NCBI RefSeq assembly: GCF_015704865.1
Contig: NZ_JADQTO010000007.1
Location: forward strand, 62,001-126,000
Reading direction: 5' to 3'
Origin: Actinoplanes aureus
Lineage (GTDB): Bacteria > Actinomycetota > Actinomycetes > Mycobacteriales > Micromonosporaceae
Length of the DNA stretch: 64,000 bases
Shown: piece after piece, positions 1-9,086 of the stretch
Layout: each line of letters starts with the position of its first letter
How positions within the stretch are numbered: position 1 is the stretch's first letter
Program-made: the position numbers and the translations under genes
Notes under the pieces: model-generated
Told to the model about the DNA's origin: nothing
Seen by the model: only the letters and a program-made list of their open reading frames with translations
Databases searched by the model: none

Positions 1-696
1 GCCGGCGTGAGCCAGCCGTCGGTGACCCGGTTCGCGATGGCACTCGGCTACTCCGGCTATCCGGCGCTGCGGCGGGAGCTGCGGTCGCTGACCACGACCG
101 GGCCGAGCGAGCCGGTCGGGCAGAACGCGATGCAGCGCGCGGTGCACGCCGAGACCGAGCACCTGAGGCGGCTCGGCGAAGGGCTGCACGACCTGGACGG
201 CGTACGGGTGGCCGCGCGGCTGCTCAGCGAGAGCCGGCCGCTGCCGGTGCTGGGCCTGCGGGCGGCGGCACCCCTGGCGGCGTACTTCGGGTACTTCGCG
301 GCCAAGGTCTTCCCGGACGTGCGGGTGCTCGACACCGGCGGCACCGGTCTGCTGGACCGGCTCGATCAGGCCCGCGCGGCCGGTGCCGGTGCCATGCTGG
401 CCATCGTGTTACCGCGTTATCCGCGCGAGTCGGTCGAGGCCGTCCGGGAGGCCAAGGCGTCGGGTCTCGCGGTGGTCGCGATCACCGACTCGGCGGTGAG
501 CCCGGCGGCCGAGTCGGCCGACGTGGTGCTGCCCGCCGCGGTGGGTACGCAACTGGTGTTCGACCTGCACACCGGCCCGATGGCGATGGCCATGGTGCTG
601 TTGCAGGCGATGTGCGACGCGGCACCGGAGCCGGTGCAGCGCCGCCTGGAGGAGTTCGAGGCGACGGCCGCTCGGCGGCACATCTTCTTGGCGTGA
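1..696 (+). CDS. MurR/RpiR family regulator with SIS domain (5' truncated by window edge)
   Basis: The reading frame is open from base 1, so the start codon and first helices lie outside the window. The visible N-terminus ([19 protein letters not shown]) is the recognition end of an RpiR-type helix-turn-helix. Residues about 70-200 form a SIS sugar-phosphate-binding fold with alternating strands such as [12 protein letters not shown] and [12 protein letters not shown]. The family represses or activates catabolic operons in response to a small ligand. The stop codon lies 14 bp before hutU, whose ribosome site GGAGGAG sits in that gap. Co-transcription with, and control of, the hut genes is therefore likely. 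A ligand cannot be named. Family assignment is firm; the role in histidine use rests on position. Confidence 0.85.
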   Translation, partial: AGVSQPSVTRFAMALGYSGYPALRRELRSLTTTGPSEPVGQNAMQRAVHAETEHLRRLGEGLHDLDGVRVAARLLSESRPLPVLGLRAAAPLAAYFGYFAAKVFPDVRVLDTGGTGLLDRLDQARAAGAGAMLAIVLPRYPRESVEAVREAKASGLAVVAITDSAVSPAAESADVVLPAAVGTQLVFDLHTGPMAMAMVLLQAMCDAAPEPVQRRLEEFEATAARRHIFLA

Positions 697-710
697 CGGA
701 GGAGACGACG

Positions 711-2345
711 ATGTCCGAGATTCGATCGCCGCGCGGTACGGCGTACACAGCGATGGGTTGGCCGCAAGAAGCCGCCAAGCGCATGTTGATGAACAACCTG
801 GACCCGGATGTGGCCGAAAGGCCGCAGGATCTGGTGGTCTACGGCGGCACCGGCCGGGCCGCCCGGAACTGGCCGTCGTTCCACGCGATCGTCCGCGAGC
901 TGGACACGCTCAAGAATGACGAGACGCTGCTGGTGCAGTCCGGCAAGCCGGTCGGTGTGCTGCGCACCCACGAGTGGGCACCCCGGGTGCTGATCGCGAA
1001 CTCGAACCTGGTCGGCGACTGGGCGACCTGGCCGGAGTTCCGCCGCCTGGAGCAGCTCGGCCTGACCATGTACGGCCAGATGACGGCCGGCTCGTGGATC
1101 TACATCGGCACCCAGGGCATCCTGCAGGGCACCTACGAGACGTTCGCCGCGGTGGCCGCAAAGCGGTTCAACGGCACGCTCGCCGGGACGCTGACGCTGA
1201 CCGGCGGCTGCGGCGGGATGGGCGGCGCCCAGCCCCTGGCCGTGACCATGAACGGTGGCGTCTGCCTGATCGTCGACGTGGACCGCACCCGGTTGCAGCG
1301 CCGGGTCGACACCCGCTACCTCGACGTGATCGCCGACGACCTGGACGATGCGGTAAATCGCTCCTTGACCGCCAAGTCCGAGAGATCGGCCATCTCCATC
1401 GGGGTGGTGGGCAACGCGGCCGAGGTCTTCCCCGAGCTGCTGCGCCGCGGCGTGGCGATCGACATCGTCACCGACCAGACCAGCGCACACGACCCGCTCA
1501 GCTACGTGCCCATCGGCGTGGAGCCGGCCGACGCCGCCGACTACGCCCGGGCCAAGCCCGAGGAGTTCACCGAGCGGTCCCGGGACAGCATGGCCAAGCA
1601 CGTCGAGGCGATGGTCGGCTTCCTGGACGGCGGCGCCGAGGTCTTCGACTACGGCAACTCGATCCGCGGCGAGGCGAAACTGGCCGGCTACGAACGGGCC
1701 TTCGACTTCCCCGGCTTCGTGCCCGCCTACATCCGGCCGCTGTTCGCCGAGGGCAAGGGCCCGTTCCGCTGGGCCGCGCTCTCCGGCGACCCGGCCGACA
1801 TCGCCGCCACCGATCGCGCCGTGCTGGACCTGTTCCCGGAGAACGAGCCGCTCGCCCGGTGGATCAGGATGGCCGGCGAGAAGGTCGCCTTCCAGGGCCT
1901 GCCGTCGCGGATCTGCTGGCTCGGCTACGGCGAGCGCGACAAGGCCGGGGTTCGCTTCAACGAGATGGTCGCGAGCGGCGAGGTGTCGGCACCGATCGTC
2001 ATCGGTCGGGATCACCTGGACGCCGGGTCGGTGGCCTCGCCGTACCGGGAGACCGAGGCGATGCTCGACGGCTCGGACGCGATCGCCGACTGGCCGCTGC
2101 TGAACGCGCTTGTCAACACCGCGTCCGGCGCCAGCTGGGTGTCGATCCACCACGGCGGCGGGGTGGGCATCGGCCGCAGCATCCACGCCGGGCAGGTCTG
2201 CGTCGCGGACGGCACCGCCCTCGCCGGGCAGAAGATCGAGCGGGTGCTCACCAACGACCCGGCGATGGGTGTGCTGCGGCACGTCGACGCGGGCTACGAG
2301 TCGCATTCGACGGACGGGCTGAACATCCCGATGAGCCATGAGTGA
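711..2345 (+). CDS. hutU: Urocanate hydratase
   Basis: Urocanate hydratase (urocanase) adds water to urocanate to give 4-imidazolone-5-propionate, the second step of histidine breakdown, using tightly bound NAD+. The 544 residues match the usual length of about 550. The Rossmann-type NAD site [11 protein letters not shown] lies near residues 165-175, and the conserved C-terminal segment with [17 protein letters not shown] is present. The ATG at 711 is chosen because GGAGGAG lies 6 bp upstream and the protein then begins in family register; longer readings run back into the regulator gene. The last 8 bp overlap the next gene, which implies translational coupling in the hut operon. Confidence 0.95.
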   Translation: MSEIRSPRGTAYTAMGWPQEAAKRMLMNNLDPDVAERPQDLVVYGGTGRAARNWPSFHAIVRELDTLKNDETLLVQSGKPVGVLRTHEWAPRVLIANSNLVGDWATWPEFRRLEQLGLTMYGQMTAGSWIYIGTQGILQGTYETFAAVAAKRFNGTLAGTLTLTGGCGGMGGAQPLAVTMNGGVCLIVDVDRTRLQRRVDTRYLDVIADDLDDAVNRSLTAKSERSAISIGVVGNAAEVFPELLRRGVAIDIVTDQTSAHDPLSYVPIGVEPADAADYARAKPEEFTERSRDSMAKHVEAMVGFLDGGAEVFDYGNSIRGEAKLAGYERAFDFPGFVPAYIRPLFAEGKGPFRWAALSGDPADIAATDRAVLDLFPENEPLARWIRMAGEKVAFQGLPSRICWLGYGERDKAGVRFNEMVASGEVSAPIVIGRDHLDAGSVASPYRETEAMLDGSDAIADWPLLNALVNTASGASWVSIHHGGGVGIGRSIHAGQVCVADGTALAGQKIERVLTNDPAMGVLRHVDAGYESHSTDGLNIPMSHE

Positions 2346-3489
2346 GTTCGCGAAGCTCTGGGCCGAGATCGCGCCGATCGGCCGGGCCGGCAGCGGCGGT
2401 TACCTCCGGTATGCGCTGACCACGCCGGAGTTGACGCTGCGCGATTGGTTCCGCGCTCAGGCCGCGCGAAGGGACATGACGGTCACCGAGGACGGCAACG
2501 GCAACCTCTTCGCATGGCGCGGCGAGCCGTGGGCGCCGGGGACCGTGCTGACCGGATCGCACTTCGACTCGGTGCCGCACGGGGGCGGGTACGACGGGCC
2601 GCTCGGCATCGTGAGCGCCTTCCTCGCGGTGGACAAAATAGACAAAGACCGCAAAGTTGGGATCGCGGCGTTCGTCGAGGAGGAGGGCGGCCGGTTCGGC
2701 GTGCCGTGTCTCGGCTCCCGGCTCTTCACCGGCGTGATCGACCCGGAGCGGGCGGCCGCGCTGACCGACCGGGACGGCGTGACGTTCGGCGAGGCGCTGG
2801 GGCGCCGTCCGGCGGGAGCGCTACCAGAAATCGGACAGCTGGCCGCGGTGATCGAATTGCACATCGAGCAGGGCCGGGCATTGGAGGTGCCGGTCGGGGT
2901 GGCGAGCGCGATCTGGCCGCACGGCCGGTGGCGGATGGACTTCGCCGGTGTGGGCGACCACGCCGGCACCACCCGGATGACCGACCGGCGCGACCCGATG
3001 CTCACCTTCGCGTTCGCCGTGCTGGCCGCGAACAAGGAGGCCCGGCTCGCCGGTGCGCACGCGACCGTGGGCCGGGTGCAGGCCGAGCCGAACGCCACGA
3101 ACGCCATTCCGTCGCTGGTGCGCGGCTGGCTGGACGCCCGCGCCGCGGACACCGCCACCCTGGACCGGCTGGTCGACGCGGTGGTGAAGAAGGCGACCGA
3201 GCGGGCCGGCCGGGACGGCACCGAGCTGACCGTGACCGCCGAGTCGGTGACCGGCGAGGTGACCTTCGACAACGAGCTGGCCGAACGGATCGCGGCGAGA
3301 CTGAAGGCGCCGATCCTGCCGACCGGCGCCGGGCACGACGCCGGGGTGCTGTCCGGGCACGTGCCGACCGCGATGCTCTTCGTGCGGAACCCGACCGGGG
3401 TCTCGCACTCCCCGGCCGAGCACGCGTCCGACGCCGACTGCGAAGCCGGGATCGAGGCGCTCGCCACCGTGCTGGACGACCTCACGTGA
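2338..3489 (+). CDS. M20-family amidohydrolase, probable alternative N-formylglutamate deformylase
   Basis: A 383-residue zinc amidohydrolase of the M20 allantoate amidohydrolase / N-carbamoyl-amino-acid hydrolase type. Metal-binding motifs are visible: [11 protein letters not shown] (H75, D77), the EEEGGRFG pair, ELHIEQG, a dimerisation segment with GDHAGTTRM, and a late [10 protein letters not shown] histidine. By name the family opens ureido acids. It sits between hutU and hutF, overlapping both by 8 and 4 bp, and no HutG is present. The most economical reading is that it hydrolyses the N-formylglutamate made by HutF to glutamate and formate. Family membership is firm; the substrate is inferred from context. 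Allantoate or a carbamoyl amino acid remain alternatives. Confidence 0.85.
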   Translation: MSEFAKLWAEIAPIGRAGSGGYLRYALTTPELTLRDWFRAQAARRDMTVTEDGNGNLFAWRGEPWAPGTVLTGSHFDSVPHGGGYDGPLGIVSAFLAVDKIDKDRKVGIAAFVEEEGGRFGVPCLGSRLFTGVIDPERAAALTDRDGVTFGEALGRRPAGALPEIGQLAAVIELHIEQGRALEVPVGVASAIWPHGRWRMDFAGVGDHAGTTRMTDRRDPMLTFAFAVLAANKEARLAGAHATVGRVQAEPNATNAIPSLVRGWLDARAADTATLDRLVDAVVKKATERAGRDGTELTVTAESVTGEVTFDNELAERIAARLKAPILPTGAGHDAGVLSGHVPTAMLFVRNPTGVSHSPAEHASDADCEAGIEALATVLDDLT

Positions 3490-4781
3490 GGTACTTCGCG
3501 GAACACGCGTGGGTCGGCGGCCGCGTCGAACGGGACGTGCTGATCGAGATCACCGACGGCCGGTTCACCGCGGTGACGCCCGGCGCGGAGCCGGCCGGTA
3601 CCCGCCTGACCGGCCTGGTGCTGCCCGGCTTCGCCAACGCGCACTCGCACGCGTTCCACCGCGCGCTGCGCGGCCGCACCCACGGTGACCGTGGCAGCTT
3701 CTGGACCTGGCGGGAACTGATGTACCGGGTCGCCGGCCGGCTCGACCCGGACAACTACCTCGCTCTGGCCACGGCGGTCTACGGCGAGATGGCGCTGGCC
3801 GGGATCACCAGTGTCGGCGAGTTCCACTACCTGCACCACGGTCCGGACGGCACGCCCTACGCCGATCCGAACGCGATGGGGTACGCACTCATCGAGGCGG
3901 CTCGCGCGGCGGGCATCCGGATCACCATGCTCGACACGGTCTATCTGACGTCGAGTGTCGACGGGAAACCCCTGGACGGGGTGCAGCGGCGGTTCGGCGA
4001 CGGCGACTACGACGGGTGGTACGGCCGCTTCGAGCAGCTGCGCGGCGGCGACGGTGCCCGGATCGGCGCGGCGCTGCACTCGGTACGGGCGGTGCCGGTC
4101 GACGGCATGGCCACCTTCGCTCACCGTACCGACGGGCTGCCGGTGCACGTGCACCTCTCCGAGCAGCCGGCCGAGAACGAGGCCTGCCAGGCGGTGCACG
4201 GCTGCTCCCCCGCCGAGTTGCTCGACGCCATGGGCGTCTGGCAGCCGATGACCACCGCGGTGCACGCCACCCACCTGTCGGCAGCGGACATCCGGATCCT
4301 GGGCGAGCAGTTCGTCTGCTTCTGCCCCACCACCGAACGCGACCTCGCGGACGGCATCGGCCCGGCCCGGGCGCTGGCCGACGCGGGCGCCCGGCTCACC
4401 CTGGGCAGTGACAGCCACGCGGTGATCGACCCGTTCGAGGAGGCGCGCGGACTGGAGATGGACGAGCGGCTCGCCACCCGGCAGCGCGGGCATTTCGCCG
4501 CCGCCGAACTGCTTGCCGCGGCGAGCAGCGCCGGGCACCGGTCGCTCGGCTGGGCCGACGCAGGCGAGATCGCCGCCGGCCGGCGAGCCGACCTGGTCGC
4601 GGTCTCGATGGACAGCGCCCGGACCGCCGGGACCGACCCGAACGGGCTGATCTTCGCGGCCACGGCGGCCGACGTCACCGATGTGATCGTGGACGGGACG
4701 CCGGTCGTCACCGAGGGCCGGCATCGTGCGATGGACGTGCCGGCCAAGTTGCGGGCGGCGATCGCGGAGGTTCTGGCATGA
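3486..4781 (+). CDS. hutF: Formimidoylglutamate deiminase
   Basis: Formimidoylglutamate deiminase converts N-formimidoyl-L-glutamate to N-formyl-L-glutamate and ammonia, the branch of histidine degradation that needs a separate deformylase. The 431-residue protein is an amidohydrolase-superfamily barrel with metal ligands in NAHSHAFHRALRG (H53, H55), a second histidine region HVHLSEQPAENEAC, CPTTERDLADGI, and the LGSDSHAVIDPFEEAR aspartate motif. The start is the GTG at 3486, which shares a GTGA overlap with the previous stop; the much longer open frame upstream only reads through the M20 gene out of register. The end overlaps a 30-codon micro-ORF in an ATGA. Confidence 0.92.
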   Translation: MRYFAEHAWVGGRVERDVLIEITDGRFTAVTPGAEPAGTRLTGLVLPGFANAHSHAFHRALRGRTHGDRGSFWTWRELMYRVAGRLDPDNYLALATAVYGEMALAGITSVGEFHYLHHGPDGTPYADPNAMGYALIEAARAAGIRITMLDTVYLTSSVDGKPLDGVQRRFGDGDYDGWYGRFEQLRGGDGARIGAALHSVRAVPVDGMATFAHRTDGLPVHVHLSEQPAENEACQAVHGCSPAELLDAMGVWQPMTTAVHATHLSAADIRILGEQFVCFCPTTERDLADGIGPARALADAGARLTLGSDSHAVIDPFEEARGLEMDERLATRQRGHFAAAELLAAASSAGHRSLGWADAGEIAAGRRADLVAVSMDSARTAGTDPNGLIFAATAADVTDVIVDGTPVVTEGRHRAMDVPAKLRAAIAEVLA

Positions 4782-4870
4782 GCGACTGCACCGAGCGGCA
4801 CCCAGCCGCACCGGACAACGGCCTCGCAGGCGAGGGCCAGGAGCGCATGCCGAAGGCGGGCACAGCATGA
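4778..4870 (+). CDS. Micro-ORF between hutF and hutI (30 residues)
   Basis: A 30-codon frame begins at the ATG inside the hutF stop (ATGA at 4778) and ends in another ATGA at 4867 that opens the next micro-ORF. The peptide contains DCTERHP near its start and ends MPKAGTA. Nothing indicates a conserved function. The end-to-start overlaps at both sides suggest that it carries ribosomes from hutF toward hutI. It may be a leftover of a local duplication and need not be a product in its own right. Its existence as an open frame is certain; translation is inference. Confidence 0.4.
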   Translation: MSDCTERHPAAPDNGLAGEGQERMPKAGTA

Positions 4871-4911
4871 ACTACTGCACCGAGAGCATGCCGAAGGCGG
4901 GCACAGCATGA
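4867..4911 (+). CDS. Micro-ORF directly preceding hutI (14 residues)
   Basis: A 14-codon frame, [14 protein letters not shown], starts in the ATGA that ends the previous micro-ORF and finishes in the ATGA that starts hutI. Its last seven residues equal those of the upstream micro-ORF, because a block of about 25 bp (gcatgccgaaggcgggcac and following) is repeated at 4845 and 4886, 41 bp apart. It looks like a duplicated copy of the hutI leader and coupling site. Confidence 0.4.
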   Translation: MNYCTESMPKAGTA

Positions 4912-6056
4912 GTTTGATCGTTACGAACATCGGTGAGCTGGTCACCAACGATCCGGAACACAACGTCCGGCACGACGCCGCGGTCGTGGTCGACGGCGAT
5001 CGGATCGCCTGGGTCGGCCCCGCCGCGCAGGCGCCGGCCGCCGACCTGCGGCTGGACGCCGACGGCGCCGCGGTGCTGCCCGGGTTCGTGGACAGCCACG
5101 CGCACCTGATCTTCGCGGGGGACCGGGCCGCCGAGTTCGGCGCGCGGATGGCCGGGCAGCCGTACACCGGCGGCGGCATCCGCACCACGGTCGCCGCCAC
5201 TCGCGCCGCGAGCGACGATGAACTGCGCGGCAACGCACGGCGCCTGGTGGGTGAGGCGCTGCGGCAGGGCACCACCACGATCGAGATCAAGTCGGGGTAC
5301 GGCCTGAGCGTCCCCGACGAGACCCGGTCGCTACGGCTGGCCGCCGAGCTGTCCGCGGAAACCACCTATCTCGGTGCACACGTGGTCCCGGCCGAGTACG
5401 CGGACCGCCCCGACGACTACGTCGAACTGGTCTGCGGGGAGATGCTGGACGCCGCCGTCCCGTACGCGAAATGGGTCGACGTCTTCTGCGAACGCGGCGC
5501 GTTCGACGGTGACCAGGCCCGCGCCATCCTGACCGCCGGCGCGAAACGTGGACTGGGCCTGCGCGTGCACGCCAACCAGCTCGGGCCGGGCCCGGGAGTA
5601 CGCCTCGCCGTGGAACTCGGTGCGGCCAGCGCCGACCACTGCACCCACCTCGACGACGCCGACGTGGACGCCCTCGCCGGCTCGGACACCGTGGCCACGC
5701 TGCTGCCCGGAGCCGAGTTCTCCACGCGCTCGCCCTATCCGGACGCGCGCCGGCTGCTCGACGCGGGCGCCACCGTGGCGCTGGCGACCGACTGCAACCC
5801 CGGTTCCTCGTACACCTCTTCGATGCCGTTCTGCATCGCTCTGGCCGTACGCGAAATGGGTTTGACTCCGACCGAGGCCGTGCACGCGGCCACCGCGGGT
5901 GGCGCTGCGGCCCTGCGCCGCACCGACCTCGGCCGGATCTCGCCCGGCGCCCGGGCCGACCTGATCGTGCTCGACGCGCCGTCCCACCTGCACCTGGCCT
6001 ACCGGCCGGGTGTTCCCCTGATCCGCCACGTCCTGCAACACGGAGCACCGCGATGA
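4908..6056 (+). CDS. hutI: Imidazolonepropionase
   Basis: Imidazolonepropionase opens the imidazolone ring of 4-imidazolone-5-propionate to formimidoylglutamate, step three of histidine use. The 382 residues fit the family. The amidohydrolase metal site [12 protein letters not shown] (H64, H66), the KSGYGL segment, [18 protein letters not shown] and the ATDCNPGSS aspartate region are all present. The ATG at 4908 is fixed by the ATGA overlap with the micro-ORF upstream; only a weak AAGGCGGG ribosome-site match precedes it, so initiation probably depends on coupling. The gene ends in an ATGA shared with hutH. Confidence 0.94.
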   Translation: MSLIVTNIGELVTNDPEHNVRHDAAVVVDGDRIAWVGPAAQAPAADLRLDADGAAVLPGFVDSHAHLIFAGDRAAEFGARMAGQPYTGGGIRTTVAATRAASDDELRGNARRLVGEALRQGTTTIEIKSGYGLSVPDETRSLRLAAELSAETTYLGAHVVPAEYADRPDDYVELVCGEMLDAAVPYAKWVDVFCERGAFDGDQARAILTAGAKRGLGLRVHANQLGPGPGVRLAVELGAASADHCTHLDDADVDALAGSDTVATLLPGAEFSTRSPYPDARRLLDAGATVALATDCNPGSSYTSSMPFCIALAVREMGLTPTEAVHAATAGGAAALRRTDLGRISPGARADLIVLDAPSHLHLAYRPGVPLIRHVLQHGAPR

Positions 6057-7588
6057 TCGTGACCGTCCAGCCCACCGGAATCTCTGCCGCCGATGTACTC
6101 GCCGTCGCCCGCGGCGACGCCCGCGTCGAGCTCTCCCCCGCCACCGTCGAGGCGATGGCGGCCAGCCGCGCCATCGTCGACGACATCGAGTCGTCCGGCC
6201 GCCCGGTCTACGGGGTCTCCACCGGCTTCGGCGCCCTCGCCAACACGTCGATCGCCCCGCAGCGGCGCGCCGAACTCCAGCACGCGCTGATCCGCTCGCA
6301 TGCGGCAGGCATCGGCGCGCCGATGCCGCGCGAGGTCGTGCGGGCGATGATGCTGCTGCGGGTGCGGTCGCTGGCCATGGGCCGTTCCGGGGTACGCCCG
6401 GTGCTCGCCCAGGGCCTGGTCGACCTGCTCAACCACGAGATCACGCCGTGGGTGCCCGAGCACGGCTCGCTGGGCGCCTCCGGCGACCTGGCACCGCTCG
6501 CCCACTGCGCGATCGTGCTGCTCGGCGAGGGCTGGGTGCTGGGCAAGGACGGCGCCCGGATGTCCGCGGCCGAGGCCCTGCACGGCGCCGGGCTGCGGCC
6601 CCTCGACCTGGCCGCCAAGGAGGGTCTGGCGCTGATCAACGGCACCGACGGGATGCTCGGCATGCTGCTGCTGGCGATCGAGGACGCCGCCCACCTGTTC
6701 GCCATGGCCGACGTGACGGCCGCGCTGGCCATCGAGGCGATGCTCGGGTCGGAGCGCCCGTTCCTGCCGGAGCTGCACAGCATCCGCCCGCACCCGGGAC
6801 AGGCCGCGTCGGCCGCGAACATCCACCGGCTGCTCCAGGACTCGGCGATCATGGATTCGCACCGGGACGACCTGGCGCACGCCGTGCAGGACGCGTACTC
6901 GATGCGCTGCGCCCCGCAGGTGGCCGGCGCGGCCCGGGACACCCTCGAGTTCGTCTCGCTGGTCAGCTCCCGTGAGCTGGTCTCGGTGGTCGACAACCCG
7001 GTCGTGCTGACCGACGGCCGGGTCGAGTCGACCGGCAACTTCCACGGCGCGCCGCTCGGCTTCGCCGCGGACTACCTGGCCATCGCGGCCGCCGAGGTGG
7101 GCGCGATCGCCGAACGCCGGGTGGACCGGCTGCTCGACGTCACCCGGTCCCGGAACCTGCCGCCGTTCCTCTCCCCCGACGCCGGCGTCAACTCCGGGCT
7201 GATGATCGCCCAGTACACGGCGGCCGGCATCGTGGCGGAGAACCGCCGGCTCGCCTCGCCGGCCTCGGTGGACTCGCTGCCGACCAGCGGCATGCAGGAG
7301 GACCACGTCTCGATGGGCTGGGCGGCCACCAAGAAGCTGCGTACGGTCCTGGACAACCTGACCAGCCTGCTCGCGGTCGAGCTGCTCGCCGGGGTCCGGG
7401 GCCTGCAACTGCGTTCCCCACTCGCGCCGTCACCGGCCGGACGGGCGGCGGTGGCCGCGGTCGAGCCGTTCGCCGGGACACCGGGACCGGACCTGTTCCT
7501 GGCGCCGGTGCTGGAGCAGGCTCGGGCGGTGGTCGCGGGCCGGGCCCTGCGCGGCGAGATCGAGGCGGCGGTGGGCCCGCTCAGCTGA
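6053..7588 (+). CDS. hutH: Histidine ammonia-lyase
   Basis: Histidine ammonia-lyase removes the amino group of L-histidine to give trans-urocanate and ammonia, the entry step of the pathway. The 511-residue protein carries the Ala142-Ser143-Gly144 triad inside [14 protein letters not shown] that self-cyclises to the MIO electrophile, the early GVSTGFG loop with its tyrosine (VYGVSTGFG), and the QEDHVSMG motif near the end. It starts in the ATGA shared with hutI and closes the operon 18 bp before the convergent rdgB. The placing of the first pathway enzyme last in the operon suggests one transcript, perhaps with graded output. Confidence 0.96.
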   Translation: MIVTVQPTGISAADVLAVARGDARVELSPATVEAMAASRAIVDDIESSGRPVYGVSTGFGALANTSIAPQRRAELQHALIRSHAAGIGAPMPREVVRAMMLLRVRSLAMGRSGVRPVLAQGLVDLLNHEITPWVPEHGSLGASGDLAPLAHCAIVLLGEGWVLGKDGARMSAAEALHGAGLRPLDLAAKEGLALINGTDGMLGMLLLAIEDAAHLFAMADVTAALAIEAMLGSERPFLPELHSIRPHPGQAASAANIHRLLQDSAIMDSHRDDLAHAVQDAYSMRCAPQVAGAARDTLEFVSLVSSRELVSVVDNPVVLTDGRVESTGNFHGAPLGFAADYLAIAAAEVGAIAERRVDRLLDVTRSRNLPPFLSPDAGVNSGLMIAQYTAAGIVAENRRLASPASVDSLPTSGMQEDHVSMGWAATKKLRTVLDNLTSLLAVELLAGVRGLQLRSPLAPSPAGRAAVAAVEPFAGTPGPDLFLAPVLEQARAVVAGRALRGEIEAAVGPLS

Positions 7589-7606
7589 CCTGCCCGAGCG
7601 CGCTTC

Positions 7607-8221
7607 CTACCTCGGCAGCTCCTTGGCGATGACCTTGGCGAGCTCGCGGAACGCCTTGCCCCGGTGGCTGATCGCGTCCTTCTCGGCCGGGCTCAGCTCG
7701 GCGTTCGTACGATCCTGGCCGTCACCCACGAAGATCGGGTCGTAGCCGAACCCGCCGTCACCGCGCCGGCTGCGCAGCAGGCGGCCGGTCTGCCGGCCCT
7801 CCACCAGGTGCTCACGGCCGTTCGGCAGGACCAGGGCGGCCGCGCAGACGAAGGCGCCACCGCGATGTTCGTCGGAGACGTCGCTGATCTGGGCCAGCAG
7901 CAGGTCCAGATTGGCCTGGTCGTCGCCGTGCCGGCCGGCCCAGCGGGCGCTGAACACGCCGGGCATCCCGTTCAGCGCGTTCACCGCGATGCCGGAGTCG
8001 TCGGCCACCGTCGGCAGGCCGGTACGCTTCGCGCCCTCCCGGGCCTTGATCAACGCGTTCTCGCCGAACGTCAGACCGGTCTCCGGCACGTCCGGGTAGT
8101 CGGGGAAGTCACCGAGACCCACCAGCTCGACCTGGTGCAGGCCGAGTGCGGAATCGAGGATCCGCTGCAACTCGGCGAGCTTCTTGCGGTTACCGGTCGC
8201 GAGCAGCAGGCGGGCGTTCAT
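7607..8221 (-). CDS. rdgB: RdgB/HAM1 non-canonical purine NTP pyrophosphatase
   Basis: Hydrolyses ITP, dITP and XTP to the monophosphates, keeping deaminated purines out of DNA and RNA. It is a 204-residue protein beginning [14 protein letters not shown], which holds the family ATGNxxK phosphate-binding motif at residues 8-14. The conserved [18 protein letters not shown] and [10 protein letters not shown] segments follow, with GGFGYDPIF and the C-terminal SHRGKAF. The start at 8221 is chosen over a longer reading because it overlaps the rph stop in an ATGA, as in an operon. Pairing with rph matches the order in mycobacteria. Confidence 0.95.
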   Translation of the reverse strand: MNARLLLATGNRKKLAELQRILDSALGLHQVELVGLGDFPDYPDVPETGLTFGENALIKAREGAKRTGLPTVADDSGIAVNALNGMPGVFSARWAGRHGDDQANLDLLLAQISDVSDEHRGGAFVCAAALVLPNGREHLVEGRQTGRLLRSRRGDGGFGYDPIFVGDGQDRTNAELSPAEKDAISHRGKAFRELAKVIAKELPR

Positions 8222-8946
8222 GCGGTCAGGGCCTTCTGCTGAGCGGCGGCCAGCTCGGAGCACCCGAGCACGCCGAGGTCGAGCATCGCGTCCATCTGCG
8301 CCCTCCGGAACACACCGTTCTCACCGGTGCCCTGCACCTCGACGAAGTCGCCCGCGGCGGTGCACACCACGTTCATGTCGACCTCGGCGGCGACGTCCTC
8401 TTCGTAGTTCAGGTCGAGCCGCGCCTCGCCGTCGATGATGCCGACGCTCACCGCCTGGATGGAGGTGTGCAGCACCTTCTCCACCTTGCCGGCCAGCGAC
8501 TTGCGGGCGGCCAGCCAGCTCACCGCGTCGTGCAGCGCCACGTAGGCCCCGGTGATCGCGGCCGTGCGGGTGCCGCCGTCGGCCTGGAGCACGTCGCAGT
8601 CCAGCACGATCGAATTCTCGCCGAGCGCCTTCAGGTCGATGCAGGCCCGCAGGCTGCGGCCGATCAGCCGGGAGATCTCCTGGGTACGCCCACCGAGCTT
8701 GCCCTTGACGCTCTCCCGGTCGCCCCGGGTGTTCGTGGCGCGGGGCAGCATGGAGTATTCCGCGGTCACCCAGCCCAGGCCGGAGCCCTTGCGCCAGCGA
8801 GGCACCCCCTCGGTGACGCTGGCGGTGCAGAGCACCCGGGTGTTGCCGAATTCCACCAGAACCGAACCTTCGGGGTGGATGCTCCAGTGCCGGGTCAGGG
8901 TCACCGGCCGCAGCTGGTCGGCCGTCCGGCCGTCGGGTCGCGCCAT
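8218..8946 (-). CDS. rph: Ribonuclease PH
   Basis: A phosphorolytic 3'-5' exoribonuclease that trims tRNA 3' ends, acting as a hexamer. The 242 residues include the N-terminal [29 protein letters not shown], the phosphate-binding arginines around [20 protein letters not shown], and the [19 protein letters not shown] catalytic region. The ATG at 8946 is preferred: AGGG lies 8 nt upstream, whereas the in-frame GTG at 8952 has only 2 nt between. It is followed by rdgB with a 4-bp overlap and preceded by a 65-bp sequence that copies the end of the glycosyltransferase gene. Confidence 0.95.
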   Translation of the reverse strand: MARPDGRTADQLRPVTLTRHWSIHPEGSVLVEFGNTRVLCTASVTEGVPRWRKGSGLGWVTAEYSMLPRATNTRGDRESVKGKLGGRTQEISRLIGRSLRACIDLKALGENSIVLDCDVLQADGGTRTAAITGAYVALHDAVSWLAARKSLAGKVEKVLHTSIQAVSVGIIDGEARLDLNYEEDVAAEVDMNVVCTAAGDFVEVQGTGENGVFRRAQMDAMLDLGVLGCSELAAAQQKALTA

Positions 8947-8956
8947 GGCCACAACC

Positions 8957-9086
8957 CTATGCGTAGCGTGCCGCGCCCGCTTCGTCCGCCCCGGCTTACG
9001 GGTGCGCGGCGCGGCACCGCGCTATGCGTAGCGCGCCGCTCCCGCTTCATCCGTTCCGGGCTTGCGGGTGCGCGGCACCGCTGGGC
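8957..9086. repeat. Imperfect 65-bp direct duplication between rph and the glycosyltransferase
   Basis: Bases 8957-9021 and 9022-9086 are two tandem, slightly diverged copies, both opening ctatgcgtagcg and sharing cggg(c)tt-cgggtgcgcggc further in. The right-hand copy is the last 65 bp of the glycosyltransferase gene, including its stop. The left-hand copy is non-coding and lies just upstream of rph. The differences are scattered substitutions and small indels, so the event is not recent. Confidence 0.75.

Noticed and set aside
417..2339. A 640-codon minus-strand frame across hutU.
   Set aside because: It is an antisense shadow of hutU and the regulator, with low-complexity composition; hutU is unmistakable on the plus strand.
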